A DNA stretch of 64,000 nt, from assembly GCA_016617855.1 (NCBI GenBank), contig JAECUM010004305.1:62001-126000 (forward strand), written 5' to 3'. Below are positions 46,312 to 60,560 of the stretch, piece after piece. Below the pieces are notes generated by a model. The model saw only the letters and a program-made list of their open reading frames with translations, made no database searches and had not been told where the DNA came from. The DNA is from Megalonaias nervosa (lineage: Eukaryota > Mollusca > Bivalvia > Unionida > Unionidae). Position 1 is the stretch's first letter, and the number at the start of each line of letters is the position of its first letter. Made by a program: the position numbers and the translations under genes.

Positions 46312-47133
46312 TTAGTTATCGTACTTAAAATTAAATCTATCAGATGTCAACATTGACGTTGCTGATTTAATTACATTATCAGCTACATTTTGTACTGATT
46401 TGCTGCCAATTTTATGATATTTTGCTGCAGATGTTATTGATCTAAATTTTATTTTTTCTCCAGTTTCAATATTTACTGATATAACTGATTTTGGATCTTT
46501 AAAATTGGTACCATCAGAACCGGCTCCACGTCTTGTGTTTTCTTTTGGCGTAACCAAATCTAAATTTTCCAAACGATTATCAGATTAAATACCATTTTTA
46601 TGATCAATAACAAAACCATTAGGTATTAGTCCGTTAAAAGTTTCAAACACAAAACGGTGTGACATATAACCAACTTGGTTAGTTTTTATACCACGTACCA
46701 TTACGTGTACATATCCATCTGTATCCAAATTTCCAACAACTTTTTTTGTTTTTGTATGTCGAATAATTCCTCGATCATTTGCCTCATATAAATCAAAGAC
46801 TGGATGAATTTGAAATTCATTTTGTAATGATAAATTTTCAATATTATCATCATTAACTGCTCCATTTACTTGATAAACTCGCTGTCCTTCTGGAATATCA
46901 TCGCAAAGTAAAGTATAAATAAAATCTTTTCTAAACATTTTAATTCTTTCTGCATCATCACCTTTTACTGAAATTATCATTCCAGCTGCCGTTGAAATGC
47001 CAACAGATTTTTTAGATATTATGTTAATAACAGAACCCAATGCATTTCCAGCTTACATATTATACTTTGGGTGTACGTGATAAAATTCTTGCTCTTCCGC
47101 CGTCAATCTCAAATATCTCAAAATTTCTGCCAT
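46312..47133 (-). pseudogene. HNH homing-endonuclease-like protein with NUMOD-type tail, two stops
   Basis: 273 codons in one frame from ATG 47131-47133 (MAEILRYLRLTAEEQEFY), with TAA stops at 47053-47055 (codon 27) and 46585-46587 (codon 183). The core reads PVFDLYEANDRGIIRHTKT, then a YVHVMVRG strand, GYMSHRFVFETFNGLIPNGF, and VIDHKNGI followed after the stop by SDNRLENLDLVTPKENTRRG. This is the classic phage/giant-virus HNH_3 plus NUMOD4 signature, with catalytic His in VIDH and Asn in DNRLENL. The C-terminal 60 residues (GEKIKFRSITSAAKYHKIGS...) match an intron-encoded-nuclease repeat. Unusual cargo for a Polinton, lying between integrase and polymerase. It may be a selfish nuclease or a domesticated one. 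Confidence 0.85.
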
Positions 47134-47203
47134 TATACTATAAGGATTTCATATCTCTAATTAAAACAATTCAATTAAATATAAAATATTACTATTATAT
47201 ATA

Positions 47204-50200
47204 ATGTTAAAATTGCGAGATATTGCTAAAAAGAGCATTATCAAATCTGAAAAAATTGCTGCAGCATTTTCCGGTTACGATAATAGTTACAAACTTGATG
47301 ATCAAAATATTTTAGGAAATTTTAACTCCACAAGTTTATTTCATCTTTTAGAACCTGTTATATCAAAAGAACTTGCGGCTCATAAAAGTATCAAACTTAT
47401 AGTCCAATATCATTAGATTTTATCAAAGTTACATGCAGCTGAGGATGTACTTGATGTAATTTTTGAAACAAAAAGTTTTGACAGCGAAATTTGGGAACAA
47501 TATCTAACAGCTAAATCAAGAAAAATATTAACTGGAACAAAAATTGCCACAGTCGCCGATGAAATACATCAAGAAATAAACAAAAAATTAGAAGAATTTA
47601 CTGCATCAGGATCGGGTTGGAAATTTGAAATGATAAAAGAAGTTTTATTTCACACAGCAAAATATAACATGCTTCACGGTAGTTTGTACGTCGATTTGCC
47701 TCAAAAAATTAAAAACAAAAAATGCTGTATCAGTATCAAAAACAATGATAACAGATGTTTCCAATGGTCTATTCTCTCTGCAAAACATCCTCAGTGTGAT
47801 CACAGAATTGAAAAATATTTGCCATACAAAGGCGAACTAAATTTTAATGGCATTGACTTTCCAGTTACAGAAAATCAGATATCAAAGTTTGAAAATCAAA
47901 ATAATATTTCGGTTAATATATTTGGTCTTGACGAGAGTGAAAACGTTTATCCGAGATATATCTCAGAAAAAGCTTCGCAATCAACAATAAACTTGCTGTT
48001 TTTTAGAAATCATTACGTTTTGATAAAAAAAACTTTAACGGCTTAGTTGGCAGACAGTATAGTAAATATAAAAATAAAAAATATTTCTGTTATAGATGTC
48101 TGCATGTTCTTTCTGGCGATGGAATACTGCAAGAGCATCTCAAATACTGTGTCAACGTTCAAAGAATAACTATGCCTGGCGAAAAAGAAAAAAATATTAA
48201 AATTTAAAAATTATGATCATAAACTAAATATTCCTTTTGTTATTTATGCTGATTTCGAGTGTCTACTCGTTCCTGTGGTTGGAGCAGAAAATAATCCGAA
48301 TAAATTCAGTACTAGGAAAATACGACAGCATATTCCTTGCGGAGTAGCTTATAAAGTAGTTTGTTGCGCTAACGATAAATTTTCAACTCCAATAAAATTA
48401 TACAAAGGTAAAAATCCTGCCGTATGGCTATTAAAAAATTTAATAGACGAAGTTAATAAAATTTCTAACAGATTATTTAAAACAGCTCCAATAAGAATAA
48501 CGTCTAAACAACAACTTGATTTTGATGAGGCAGTTAATTGTCATATTTGTGAAAAGTTGTTGGTAGACTCCAACGGAGTCTGTGATAAGGTGCGAGATCA
48601 TTGTCATTTGACCGGCCAATATCGTGGAGCAGCTCATAACAGTTACGTTTTAAAATTTAATGCTCCAGATTTTATTCCTGTAGTTTTACATAACTTTCAT
48701 GGCTATGACAGTCATATCATTATAGAAGCTTTTAGTGATGAAAATATTAAAGCTAAACTAAAATTAAATAATACAATAAAATGTATTCCAAACAATTTTG
48801 AAAAGTATATGTCGGTGACGCTCGATAACTTACGTTTTAGTGATAGCCTGCAATTTATGGCAGCATCATTAGATGAGCTTGTAAACAGCGCTACAAGCGC
48901 CGGTAGCAATTTCGCTAACCTAAAAAGTTGCTTTGGTGAAAACTATATCAATTTGACAAAAAAAGTATCTTTCCGTACGAGTATCTCGACGACTGGAGTA
49001 GATTTGATGAAATTTCTCTTCCTGATAAATTTTACTCGCAACTCAAAAATGAAAATATCACAGATGACGAATATAAATATGCACAAGATATTTGGAATAA
49101 ATTTAGTTGTAAAACATTTGGTGATTATCACGATCTATATTTAAAAACAGATGTATTATTATTAGCAGATGTTTTTGAGAGTTTTCGTCGAGTAAGCTAC
49201 AGCAATTATGGACTAGATCCTTGTTGATATTATTCTGCTCCAGGATTGTCTTGGGACGCTCTACTAAAAACAAGTAAGATAGAACTGGATCTCTTAACAG
49301 ATGTCGATATGTTTAACTTTATTGAAAAAGGTATCAGAGGCGGAATTAGTGTCATAACAAAAAAATATGCAGTAGCTAATAATAAATATCTAAAAGATTA
49401 TGATAAAAATCTCCCATCTAATCATATTATTTATCTAGATTGTGTGAATTTGTATAGATATGCGATGTCAGAACCAATGCCTTGTGGTGGATTTCATTCT
49501 TAGAGAAACTGAAAAAAATTTATCTAGAAAAATTAATAATGATTTTTCCGATATTTCATACTTTGTTGAAGTTGATCTAGATTATCCTAGTTCGTTACAT
49601 GATCTACAAAACGACTACCCGTTTTGTGCAGAGTCAATGATGATTGATTATAGTTTATTATCACCTGAACAGCGAGCAATGACAACAGCAAAAAATTCGA
49701 TTGTTAATAAGTTAGTTCCAAATTTGTTAAATAAAAGAAATTACGTTATGCATTACAAAAATTTAAAACAAGCAGTAGATGCTGGACTAATTCTAAGAAA
49801 GGTCCATGGCGTGCTAAAGTTTAATCAGTCGAGGTGGATGGCAAATTATATTGATTTAAATACGAAACGTCGTGCTGTGGCTAAAACCGAATTGGAGAAA
49901 AACTTTTTCAAGTTAATGAACAACTCGGTGTTTGGTAAGACAATGGAGAATATTGGAAAGCGAGTTTCGATAGAAATTGTTGATGATTAGTTAATGATGA
50001 TGGTTTTGTTAGTATGAAAATATTTGATGAAAATCTTGTTGCAATACAACGACGAAAGACAAATTTAAAGTTAAATAAACCAATTTATGTTGGTGCAGCT
50101 GTACTTGATATATCAAAGTGGCTGATGTACGATTTTCACTATAATTTTACCAAAAAGCAGTGGTCAGATTCAGAGTTGCTATTTACTGATACAGATTCGC

Positions 50201-50661
50201 TAGTTTATAATATAAAATGTGAAAATGTTTATCAAGATATTTACAATAATAAAGATTTGTTCGATTTATCCGATTATCCAGCATGTAGTGGATTTCAAGA
50301 TAATTCGAATAAGAAAGTTATTGGAAAAATGAAAGATGAATTTATATTTATGCCAGTTAGGGAATTTGTCGGACTAAAGAGTAAAATGTATGCTGTCATA
50401 TTAGATGACAATAAACTTACAAAAAAAGCAAAAGGTATTCCTCGAGGATATGTGAAAAAGATGATGAATTTTGATGATTTTAAAGCAGCGCTAAACAATA
50501 ATGTCAGTTTTATCAAAACAAATGTTATCAGAACAAATCATCATAATCTTGAAACGGATACAATTATAAAACGTGGATTAAGTAATTTTGATGATAAAAG
50601 GTATTGCAGAGACGGAATTAATACACTAGCACTTGGACATTATGAAAGTAATTTTGTCTAA
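47204..50661 (+). pseudogene. Protein-primed DNA polymerase B, heavily broken
   Basis: About 1150 codons. The N-terminal region (47204-48046) begins MLKLRDIAKKSIIKSEKIAA and has a TAG at 47414. A Cys/His finger (YFCYRCLHV...HLKYC, about 48085-48150) follows. Exonuclease motif I (ADFE) is at 48248-48259, a CHIC..VRDHCHLTGQYRGAAHN metal-binding-like insert at 48538-48640, exonuclease II in HNFHGYDSH, and exonuclease III in YLKTDVLLLADVFE (about 49138). Polymerase motifs are YLDCVNLY (A, 49431), NNSVFGKTM (B, about 49920) and TDTDS (C, 50188). Breaks are frameshifts near 48030, 48200, 49010, 49490 and 49985 and a TGA at 49225-49227. Catalytic residues are preserved despite the breaks, so decay is recent. 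Confidence 0.93.
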
Positions 50662-50692
50662 ACATCAAAATAATGTTCGTTTAACATAGTCG

Positions 50693-51017
50693 ATGGAGTT
50701 AATAGCAAAATCAGCAATTATCATTTGAATTTAACGATGAAATTTCAGGTATTTGTTTTAGTAAATTTGACAGAATCAAACTCTCCCTTATGAGATCAGA
50801 CAATAGCAAATATTTTAATTATCTTGAAAGTTTGCGAGTCCAGCTTGCACTAAAATATGACAATTTTCATAATCCGATCAGCCAGCAACAGTATACAAAA
50901 ATTAATATAGACTTAGACCGGTCGAAGGTTTTTGTAAAAGGTAGTAAGTATCTTCTCAGTAAGATAGCAATGAAAGAACTATTTGAATGTCGTCGAAAAG
51001 TAACCGGTAACCGGTAA
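50693..51017 (+). pseudogene. Small protein downstream of the polymerase, frameshifted
   Basis: ATG 50693 (MELIAKSA) loses frame after about ten codons; the reading continues in another frame as LSFEFNDEISGICFSKFDRI and KYFNYLESLRVQLALKYDNF through to the stop at 51015-51017. Total is about 108 codons: helical, charged, with a basic end (ECRRKVTGNR). No domain recognised. Last gene before the right terminal repeat. Confidence 0.5.
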
Positions 51018-51019
51018 AA

Positions 51020-51765
51020 TTAAATTTTATTTGTATTATTATGACAATAAATCATACTTAATAGCGAATGTTGACACATTGTTCATTGGTCAAGAAATAT
51101 AACTATGTATCAGAACTGCATTTCCTCAACACGAAACCCATGAAGAAGACTTGCCCTATCTGTTTTTAAAAGTGAGATAATACTGCTCCAGCTAAGTTTA
51201 AAATCTTTTGTAGTTATCGAACATAGCATATGTAACATTTGCTTTGTATTTTTTTTTTTTTTTTTTTTGGGCTAATAAATGTATACAGCTGTATCAACAA
51301 AAATCTGATAGTAATTTTAAGACCTAAATCCTGGTGGCAGTTCTGTATTTGCCGAAATGACTAGCAATTCCTCTTGCATAAATGTTAGTAAATAGCCTTA
51401 TATAAACCATTACGTAAAAACCCATTCATACAGAATATTGATTATTTCTCTGCAGAGTCTGTTCGTAATGGTATAGCGGCTGTGTATTTATTCAACCCAC
51501 TCGTTGACATTATTGATTAGTATCCTTGGCAACGGTTGATCTATATACAGCCTCTGTATTCAGCCAACATTAGGATTTCGTTTTTCTGTACAAACAGATT
51601 TATATAGAAAATATCTTTTAATCAAAAATCATGTATTTTCTCGATTTATTTATAATAACGCTTTCAGAATCAGAAAATGTAATATAAAATTTCATGTTTT
51701 CAGAATCAGAAAATGTAATGCTGTTTGGTAACTACATGATAATTTTTTTAACATGTACTTATAAC
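51020..51765. other. Non-coding right end of the Polinton
   Basis: No gene seen. It includes a poly-T tract at 51249-51268 and a short direct repeat (TTTCAGAATCAGAAAATGTAAT at about 51662 and 51698, separated by TAAAATTTCATG). Confidence 0.5.
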
Positions 51766-52000
51766 TGAATTTCATAGCTCAGTGTTAGAATGTTGGATTC
51801 TCATACTGACGCCCTGAGTTCGGTTCCCGTCACGGACAAAATCGACGGGTAGGCTCTGGACTGCCATTGCCATTTTTAAAAAGATGGAGAGCTTCGCTCC
51901 AAGGATTTAATGACCTCTCATCACGTTCAACAACGTGGTGAGTGCGTTTTGCACTTACCCCGGGGTTTGATTTGGTGGGGGGTCATTAAATTCGCAATAT
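51766..52000 (+). repeat. tRNA-derived SINE inserted in the Polinton
   Basis: An A-box-like CATAGCTCAGTGTTAGAATG and a B-box-like GAGTTCGGTTCCCG stand 38 bases apart. A non-tRNA body follows (CTCTGGACTGCCATTGCC, GCTTCGCTCCAAGGATTTAATG), and ATGAAGCTCTC repeats near 52000. If correct it landed after the Polinton did. Confidence 0.55.
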
Positions 52001-52204
52001 GAAGCTCTCTAAAATAAACATTACCGTATGTAAGCTCTCTACCTCATTTGAAGGGTTACCCAGACAGGAACATTCAGAAAAATGTTTGCCAAAAAGAAAA
52101 GTCTAGTTGGGGTGCCCCATAAACGTCATAAGACCCCACAATAATGTAAGGACCCCACCGAAAGGCACAAAGGCAATGAAGGGGCCCCAATGGAAGGGTA
52201 ACCA

Positions 52205-52360
52205 CTTGTTTATTTTTATATTTTTTTGTATATATAAACTATATATATTTATGTATAGTATATATTTTATTTTATTTTTTTATTTTATATTTTTATTTTA
52301 TTTTTTTATTTTTTTTTATTTTTTATTTTTTTTTTATTTTTATATTTTTAGCTTCAGTTT
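52205..52360. repeat. T-rich low-complexity tract
   Basis: Almost pure T with scattered A immediately inside the right terminal repeat. A 120-codon ORF rich in Phe/Tyr through it is an artefact. Confidence 0.85.
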
Positions 52361-52365
52361 TTTTC

Positions 52366-52691
52366 TCCCACAAAATTTAGGGGGTGAGGGTTCTGGTCTA
52401 GAATCCTCTTTGGGTTTCAAAATTTCATCATTTTCTGAGATAAAAATTTGGAGGAGGGTGGTTTTTTGAGGGAGAGGGGGTCTCTGAGGTGATGAAAAAA
52501 TGTCAGAATATATTTATTTTAGAGGGGGGTGACGGTTTGTGACCTAAAACCCTCTTTGGTTATAAAACCTCAATTACTTATAAAAGTCATTATTTTGATC
52601 TAGAAAAGGCTGCTGAAGAAAATATCAGCATAGAAGGGTTTTGATGGGGGAAAGGGGGTCTCTGGAATAAAACCTCATCTTCTTCTACTAC
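52366..52691 (-). repeat. Right terminal inverted repeat
   Basis: Reverse complement of 35262-35590 with small differences. The outer end reads CCTCATCTTCTTCTACTAC toward the flank. Confidence 0.95.
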
Positions 52692-52930
52692 TCCCGTGTC
52701 TACCGACCCAGAGTCTTCACTCATCCTGACTCCCACTATGCTTCTCAAAAGGTTAGCAAGACCTCAACGCCACACGGTAAGTATGACGCCAAAGACCTCT
52801 GTCAGTGGAGACATGTGCAAGCTTTGCCAACACGTTCTGGTATCGATGGAAATGGAAGTATCTCGCAATAGTTCAGTCTAATGGACGGGATATTCAAGCA
52901 GGATATCTCATCTTACATAAGGTAACTAAC
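52692..52930 (+). pseudogene. BEL/Pao integrase, continuation after the Polinton
   Basis: The right target copy TCCCGT runs straight into VSTDPESSLILTPTMLL, the expected next piece of BEL/Pao integrase after ...LVPV at 35261. LCQWRHVQALPTR follows in another frame (52799-52838), then WTGYSSR-type sequence. Removing the Polinton and one target copy restores continuity with 34070-35261, which proves the insertion point. Reading fades out near 52930; no LTR was recognised. Confidence 0.85.
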
Positions 52931-52939
52931 ACTTGCATG

Positions 52940-56325
<3,386 letters not shown>

Positions 56326-56329
56326 TGAA

Positions 56330-56640
56330 AAATAAAATATAAAAACCAAAGAATAATGTTAAATTAAGTTAGAATATCTAAACTATAGAATAATATTATT
56401 TAACAAATACTAAAAATATAGAATAATGTGATTTAAAATTAAAATACCTAGAGATAATTGTATTTTTTAAAACTTAAAATAGTAAAACGATAGAATAATG
56501 TTATTTTAATTAAAATACCAAAACTATAGTATAATATTATTTTAATAAAATACCAGACTATAGAATAATATTGTTTTAATTTAAACACCAAAACAATATA
56601 ATAATTTTATTTTAAATTAAAATTGTTTAGATAATGTCAA
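56330..56640 (+). repeat. Degenerate tandem repeat, unit about 43 bp
   Basis: Six or seven copies of a unit such as AAACTATAGAATAATATTATT + TTAATTAAAATACC, increasingly diverged toward both ends. Confidence 0.8.
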
Positions 56641-56649
56641 ACTTAGATC

Positions 56650-57121
56650 CAGGATTCTGATAATGGGTTTATGTAGACATTTTCTGGATTTGAAACTAAC
56701 AATAGCCCGTTAGCTAGAGACTAAAAGAGTTCGCTGCAGACTAAAATCTGTATATTGGTATTAGTCCAATTGGAAAAAGGAGAATTTTATTTTAAATTTA
56801 AGTTCGACAGAAAGAGTGGGGAGGGCTGCTGCCTTCTGAATCTGCAAGGATAGTGATTATTTTTCCATTGATCGTAGTTAAGTTTATTTAAACTGCACAC
56901 TTCTAAACATGTTTTGATAGCTAAACTGTATATACCTCTAAACATGATTTGACAAATGTTATTAAAGCTTAAAAAGAACGTACTTAAATTGGTTTAGTGC
57001 GAAATAAGATAAAATAAATTCTAAAACAAATTTTAGTACAAGCCAATTTCTAAGATAAATTTTTCATTTGCCAGCCTATGTGTGTGCTTATTTTTTTAAA
57101 AACATATTGGGGAATAGGTCG

Positions 57122-57170
<49 letters not shown>

Positions 57171-57258
57171 CTCGTATTTGCTTGTCAACAATATAAGTAC
57201 ATGTACATGAGATTATGATATTATTCAGACTTTCCATCGCAGATCTCCACTTCCAAGT

Positions 57259-57302
<44 letters not shown>

Positions 57303-57795
57303 AACATTCAACCAGCAGTGAGAGCCACTTTTTGATATTTAGCGCTCGATATCAGGAACGGCAACACGTCCGAATCGCGAAAGGGTTCCATTGACAAGGC
57401 CTACAATGATGATGTCCTGATTGTGACTTCTCCATCCACCGCCATACTGTGTCATGTAAGGCTGAGCTTATCAAATATTACGCGCGTGACAGATATTACG
57501 CACTTCTGACAGAATGGCAGGTGTACGATGAAGTTGTTTCCATTTGCAACATGCACAATGTAGAAATTGTTGGCATACCTCTAAGCTACATTTATGTACT
57601 GTAGCTGGAATTTATTTGCATATTGTAGTTTTGGCAATCGTGTACCTCCCATGTGCTCCTGCAATCATCCTGAACTTGTCCAAAGTACACTACCTTTAGC
57701 AGTCATTAAAATGGGAAAACGAATTTTGCCAGAGTAGACAGTACTAGCTTCTGAAAGAGCAATATAAATGAGTTACTGGAATATATGAAAAGTAA
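56650..57795. other. Intronic non-coding DNA
   Basis: No gene seen. (TTA)n at 57121-57168 and (AT)n at 57261-57299. Confidence 0.6.
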
Positions 57796-57799
57796 AAGA

Positions 57800-58012
57800 A
57801 GTTATCGGCTCATTTCTTTTTAAATTCACCTTTGAAGTCCAGGAAATGAAAATAACCAACCGGAGCCAGCATTTTTTATTTTTTTTTTTTACTTTAAATA
57901 GGTGCACATCTTCAGCAAGGCCAAGCTGTATACTCTATACCCCAAATTATATCCATCAATCATTTACCAAAATAAAAGGAATTAAAAGTTCTTTTAAAAA
58001 TACTAAGGTCCA
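57800..58012 (-). repeat. Dispersed repeat, copy B
   Basis: Inverted match of 18115-18312 (GTTATCGGCTCATTTCTTTT, TTTAAATAGGTGCACATCTT, CAGCAAGGCCAAGCTGTATAC). Same family on the opposite strand 40 kb away. Confidence 0.75.
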
Positions 58013-58640
58013 CTAGGTATGTTTTAAATGTCCAGGATAGACAGTGAGGAAAACCTGGAAACATTTTTTCTTGAAAAATAAAACACTATGCAAAGTACGA
58101 AACTCTATTGCGCAAAACCTAAACAAAATAGTTCCGAATATAGTCTTCAATGACGGCGAATTACATAAGACATTTCTTACTCGACTTGACGAAAAAGGCC
58201 GAGGATAATTCGGTAATCCGCCATAATATCGTCTTAGACTCATATCACAAAAACCACCGAACTCATAGCACTTAGCAAAGCCATATAACAACGTCAAAAG
58301 CTCTAAGTTATGTGATAAATGCAATCTCAAATTCACTAATTGGATACGAAGGTTACGAAACAAGCAGCTCCTTACGTATAAAAGAATTGTTCGACTTGTT
58401 TCATTCATTCCATATTAAATGAACACTACAATTACAAGATTCTCTTTTTCACGTTCAACATTATCTTAAATGAAACTTTTTTCTTCATGTTCAGCAGCCA
58501 CACACGCAAAATGATAACAACAAAAAAATTCTTTAAAATGAAGATATTTACTTTGTGAAGCGTGAAATTTGTGCACACAAATGTCATGGCTGAAGTTTCG
58601 GTTTTGTGAATTAGGTCGTCGAGCATTTCTGAATCGGGAC
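58013..58640. other. Intronic DNA downstream of a carbonic anhydrase exon
   Basis: A 131-codon minus-strand ORF (58013-58408) crosses this stretch but has no recognisable domain and no splice context. I treat it as accidental. Confidence 0.4.
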
Positions 58641-58649
58641 GCAAGCATG

Positions 58650-58650
<1 letters not shown>

Positions 58651-58695
<45 letters not shown>
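58651..58695. repeat. (GT)n microsatellite abutting a splice donor
   Basis: On the minus strand the donor reads A|GTAAGTACACACAC...: the microsatellite begins at intron position +7. Confidence 0.95.
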
Positions 58696-58699
<4 letters not shown>

Positions 58700-58701
58700 A
58701 C

Positions 58702-58866
58702 TCGTATGGCCATTGTCCTTGATCATGTACATGTCGGTCCCTGTCGCATCGTTCCCAGTGAAGTTGAAGTTTCCCAAGCTGGAGTTATATTTACTAAACT
58801 GGATGTCTACCGGGGACTGGGAGCGTCCACCGCATGTTGGCACGTGCTCTGGCCAGTATTCCGGAC
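58702..58866 (-). CDS. Alpha carbonic anhydrase, N-terminal-side exon
   Basis: A 165-bp exon with GPEYWPEHVPTCGGRSQSPV then DIQFSKYN, the conserved alpha carbonic anhydrase opening in which W-x-x-x-x-P-x-C-GGxxQSPVDI packs the N-terminal part of the fold. It ends KDNGHT plus one base; this NGH corresponds to the proton-shuttle His64 region. The acceptor is ATTTTGTTAG (preceded by an ATT microsatellite) and the donor A|GTAAGTA. Enters in phase 1 and leaves in phase 1, matching the exon at 31794-31942. The Cys in PTC suggests the disulphide seen in secreted forms, but the signal-peptide exon was not found to the right. Confidence 0.93.
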
Positions 58867-58870
58867 CTAA

Positions 58871-58873
58871 CAA

Positions 58874-58905
<32 letters not shown>
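58871..58905. repeat. (AAT)n microsatellite abutting a splice acceptor
   Basis: AATAATAAT run immediately upstream, on the gene strand, of the acceptor for exon 58702-58866. Confidence 0.95.
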
Positions 58906-58908
<3 letters not shown>

Positions 58909-58929
58909 TAAACAGAAATAAGTAAACAA

Positions 58930-59612
58930 ATAAATGATGTAACTGACAGAAGTAATAAACGAGGTGAAATCTACAATTGTTCAGTCCCTATTTTGTGTGG
59001 CTGTTGATTGGACTAAAACCAATCAAATAATAATATCGCCAGATAAAAATATTTAATACGGAATATGGACGCTAATTTTCACTTGATATAAGAAAATATT
59101 TGAAGCGGAAAGATTGTATTGTAACTAAAAACGTAGATTTTCTTTATATTATTTATACTTTTAAAGGCAAAATCCTTCGATTAGCACAGGGTTTCTTTTT
59201 CTTCATTCAGCGTTAATGCGATTAACGGTTGTATTACGACCTCGATAAAATTAAGTTCTGAAATTTGTCAACAGTTTAGAAAAGTGACATTTTACAAATT
59301 TAGGTTGTATGTATAGTGCTTCAGACTGAGGATTTTGTCAAAGAATTTGAGTATTTCTCAAAGTAATGAGTATTTTGTCTCATTGATTACATAAATGTAT
59401 AATAGAAGCTCAACAGCTTGACACATTTTGAAATCTATTTATCCTTGTGGGGAGAGTGAGACAGGAAGTGTGTGGGGGGGATGAAAATACAGGTCTGAAT
59501 AACATGCATAAGGCCAGACATACCCCCTAAATGGAAGAAGAAATTAGTTCCAAAAGTGGTATCGCCATTCTGGTTACATAATACATCTCCCACAGATATA
59601 TTTCAATATCTA

Positions 59613-59681
<69 letters not shown>

Positions 59682-60240
59682 TTATTCCGCTACCAAAGGC
59701 TGAAATAAGGATTAAGGGTATTATATAAGGTTGAGCTAAACAAGAATTTATTTTTTTGGTCTGATGTCTTTTTATTGAAATGCCTGGACAATAGTTGGCC
59801 ACTAAATGGCAAGAAAGCTCAGTCGTTGCTAATAGTATTTGTATTTTGATGATTTAACAAAACTGTGCCATGTTTTGAACAGTAAGTGAATAAATGTAGT
59901 AATTGGGACTGTATCGTGCCAGGTCAAGAAAAAAAATCAGCATTGCTTTCTTCGTAGCATGAAATAGCTAGTCCTTAGGTTCACATCTTGCCTGAATCAA
60001 GTATGTAAGATCAAGAATGCGTTTCCTGATTTGTTCTTTAAAATTTTATAATAGAACATCTAATGGGAACTATTGGAATATCCATGTTTAGATTTAAAGC
60101 TATAGTTTCTCCTGCGAGCCATGCGGGCTGAATCGTTAGCGTGTCGGACTCGAGTAGTGAATTAATAGGGAGTTTTAGACCGGGCTTAGCCAACTGGGTT
60201 AACTTCGTCTATGCTCCATGACTTTAACTCTCTTGAACAT
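58930..60240. other. Non-coding; (TA)n at 59617-59680
   Basis: No gene seen. A long TA microsatellite lies inside. Confidence 0.6.
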
Positions 60241-60249
60241 GTAAGTGCA

Positions 60250-60560
60250 GCACGAATGTATCCCCATGGGTAAAAAACGCAAATCCACCTCTCGCGAGAG
60301 AAACTCCTATGGACTCCTCTGGTGGGAAGCCATACTTTTCAACCATTTACTCGATGTTTCCTTATGCAAACCAATTACATGTTTCCGCACAAGGAGTCGT
60401 CGGAAGGTTTCCATTTCGGTCAACATCGTCTCATATTCGGCAGTGGTAATGCTTTTATTTTCGATGGAACCCTAGGGGCTCATTCGGGGTTGAAAATTTA
60501 CACCACCGTAGCCAACATAGACCAGAAACGTCTTTTGACTATATGAAATTAGGACGCGAC
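60250..60560 (-). pseudogene. Inverted copy of a gene 3' end (remnant element)
   Basis: On the minus strand, around 60445-60330, the sequence reads EYETMLTEMETFRRL and then KWLKSMASHQRSP. The + strand at 63556-63720 reads EFEMVLTEMETFRRLRALIR and later KKRLKSIAFCERLP. The DNA identity of the inverted pair is obvious over about 130 bp. Upstream reading is lost to stops. Confidence 0.6.

Larger units (their letters stand above)
35262..52691. mobile_element. Polinton/Maverick-type (adintovirus-like) element, 17.4 kb
   Basis: This is a complete endogenous virus-like transposon. It has terminal inverted repeats of about 325 bp whose outer ends begin (A)GTAGTAGAAGAAGATGAGG, and a 6-bp target duplication. 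The core gene set is present: packaging ATPase, adenain-like protease, candidate double-jelly-roll capsid, retrovirus-like integrase and protein-primed DNA polymerase B. Additional genes are a fibre, phospholipase A2 domain, zinc ribbon, HNH endonuclease and several small proteins. Gene blocks are minus (35.6-38.75), plus (38.8-45.55), minus (45.5-47.1) and plus (47.2-51.0). Many genes carry frameshifts or stops, so this copy is not expected to function. Either end may be one base different because the terminal T is shared with the target. Confidence 0.95.

Noticed and set aside
58013..58408. 131-codon minus-strand ORF
   Set aside because: No domain or conserved motif, inside a carbonic anhydrase intron, and no splice or start context.
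60117..60200. Possible tRNA or SINE head (GGCTGAATCGTTAGCGTGTC)
   Set aside because: The A-box-like part is present but no acceptable B box or acceptor stem follows.
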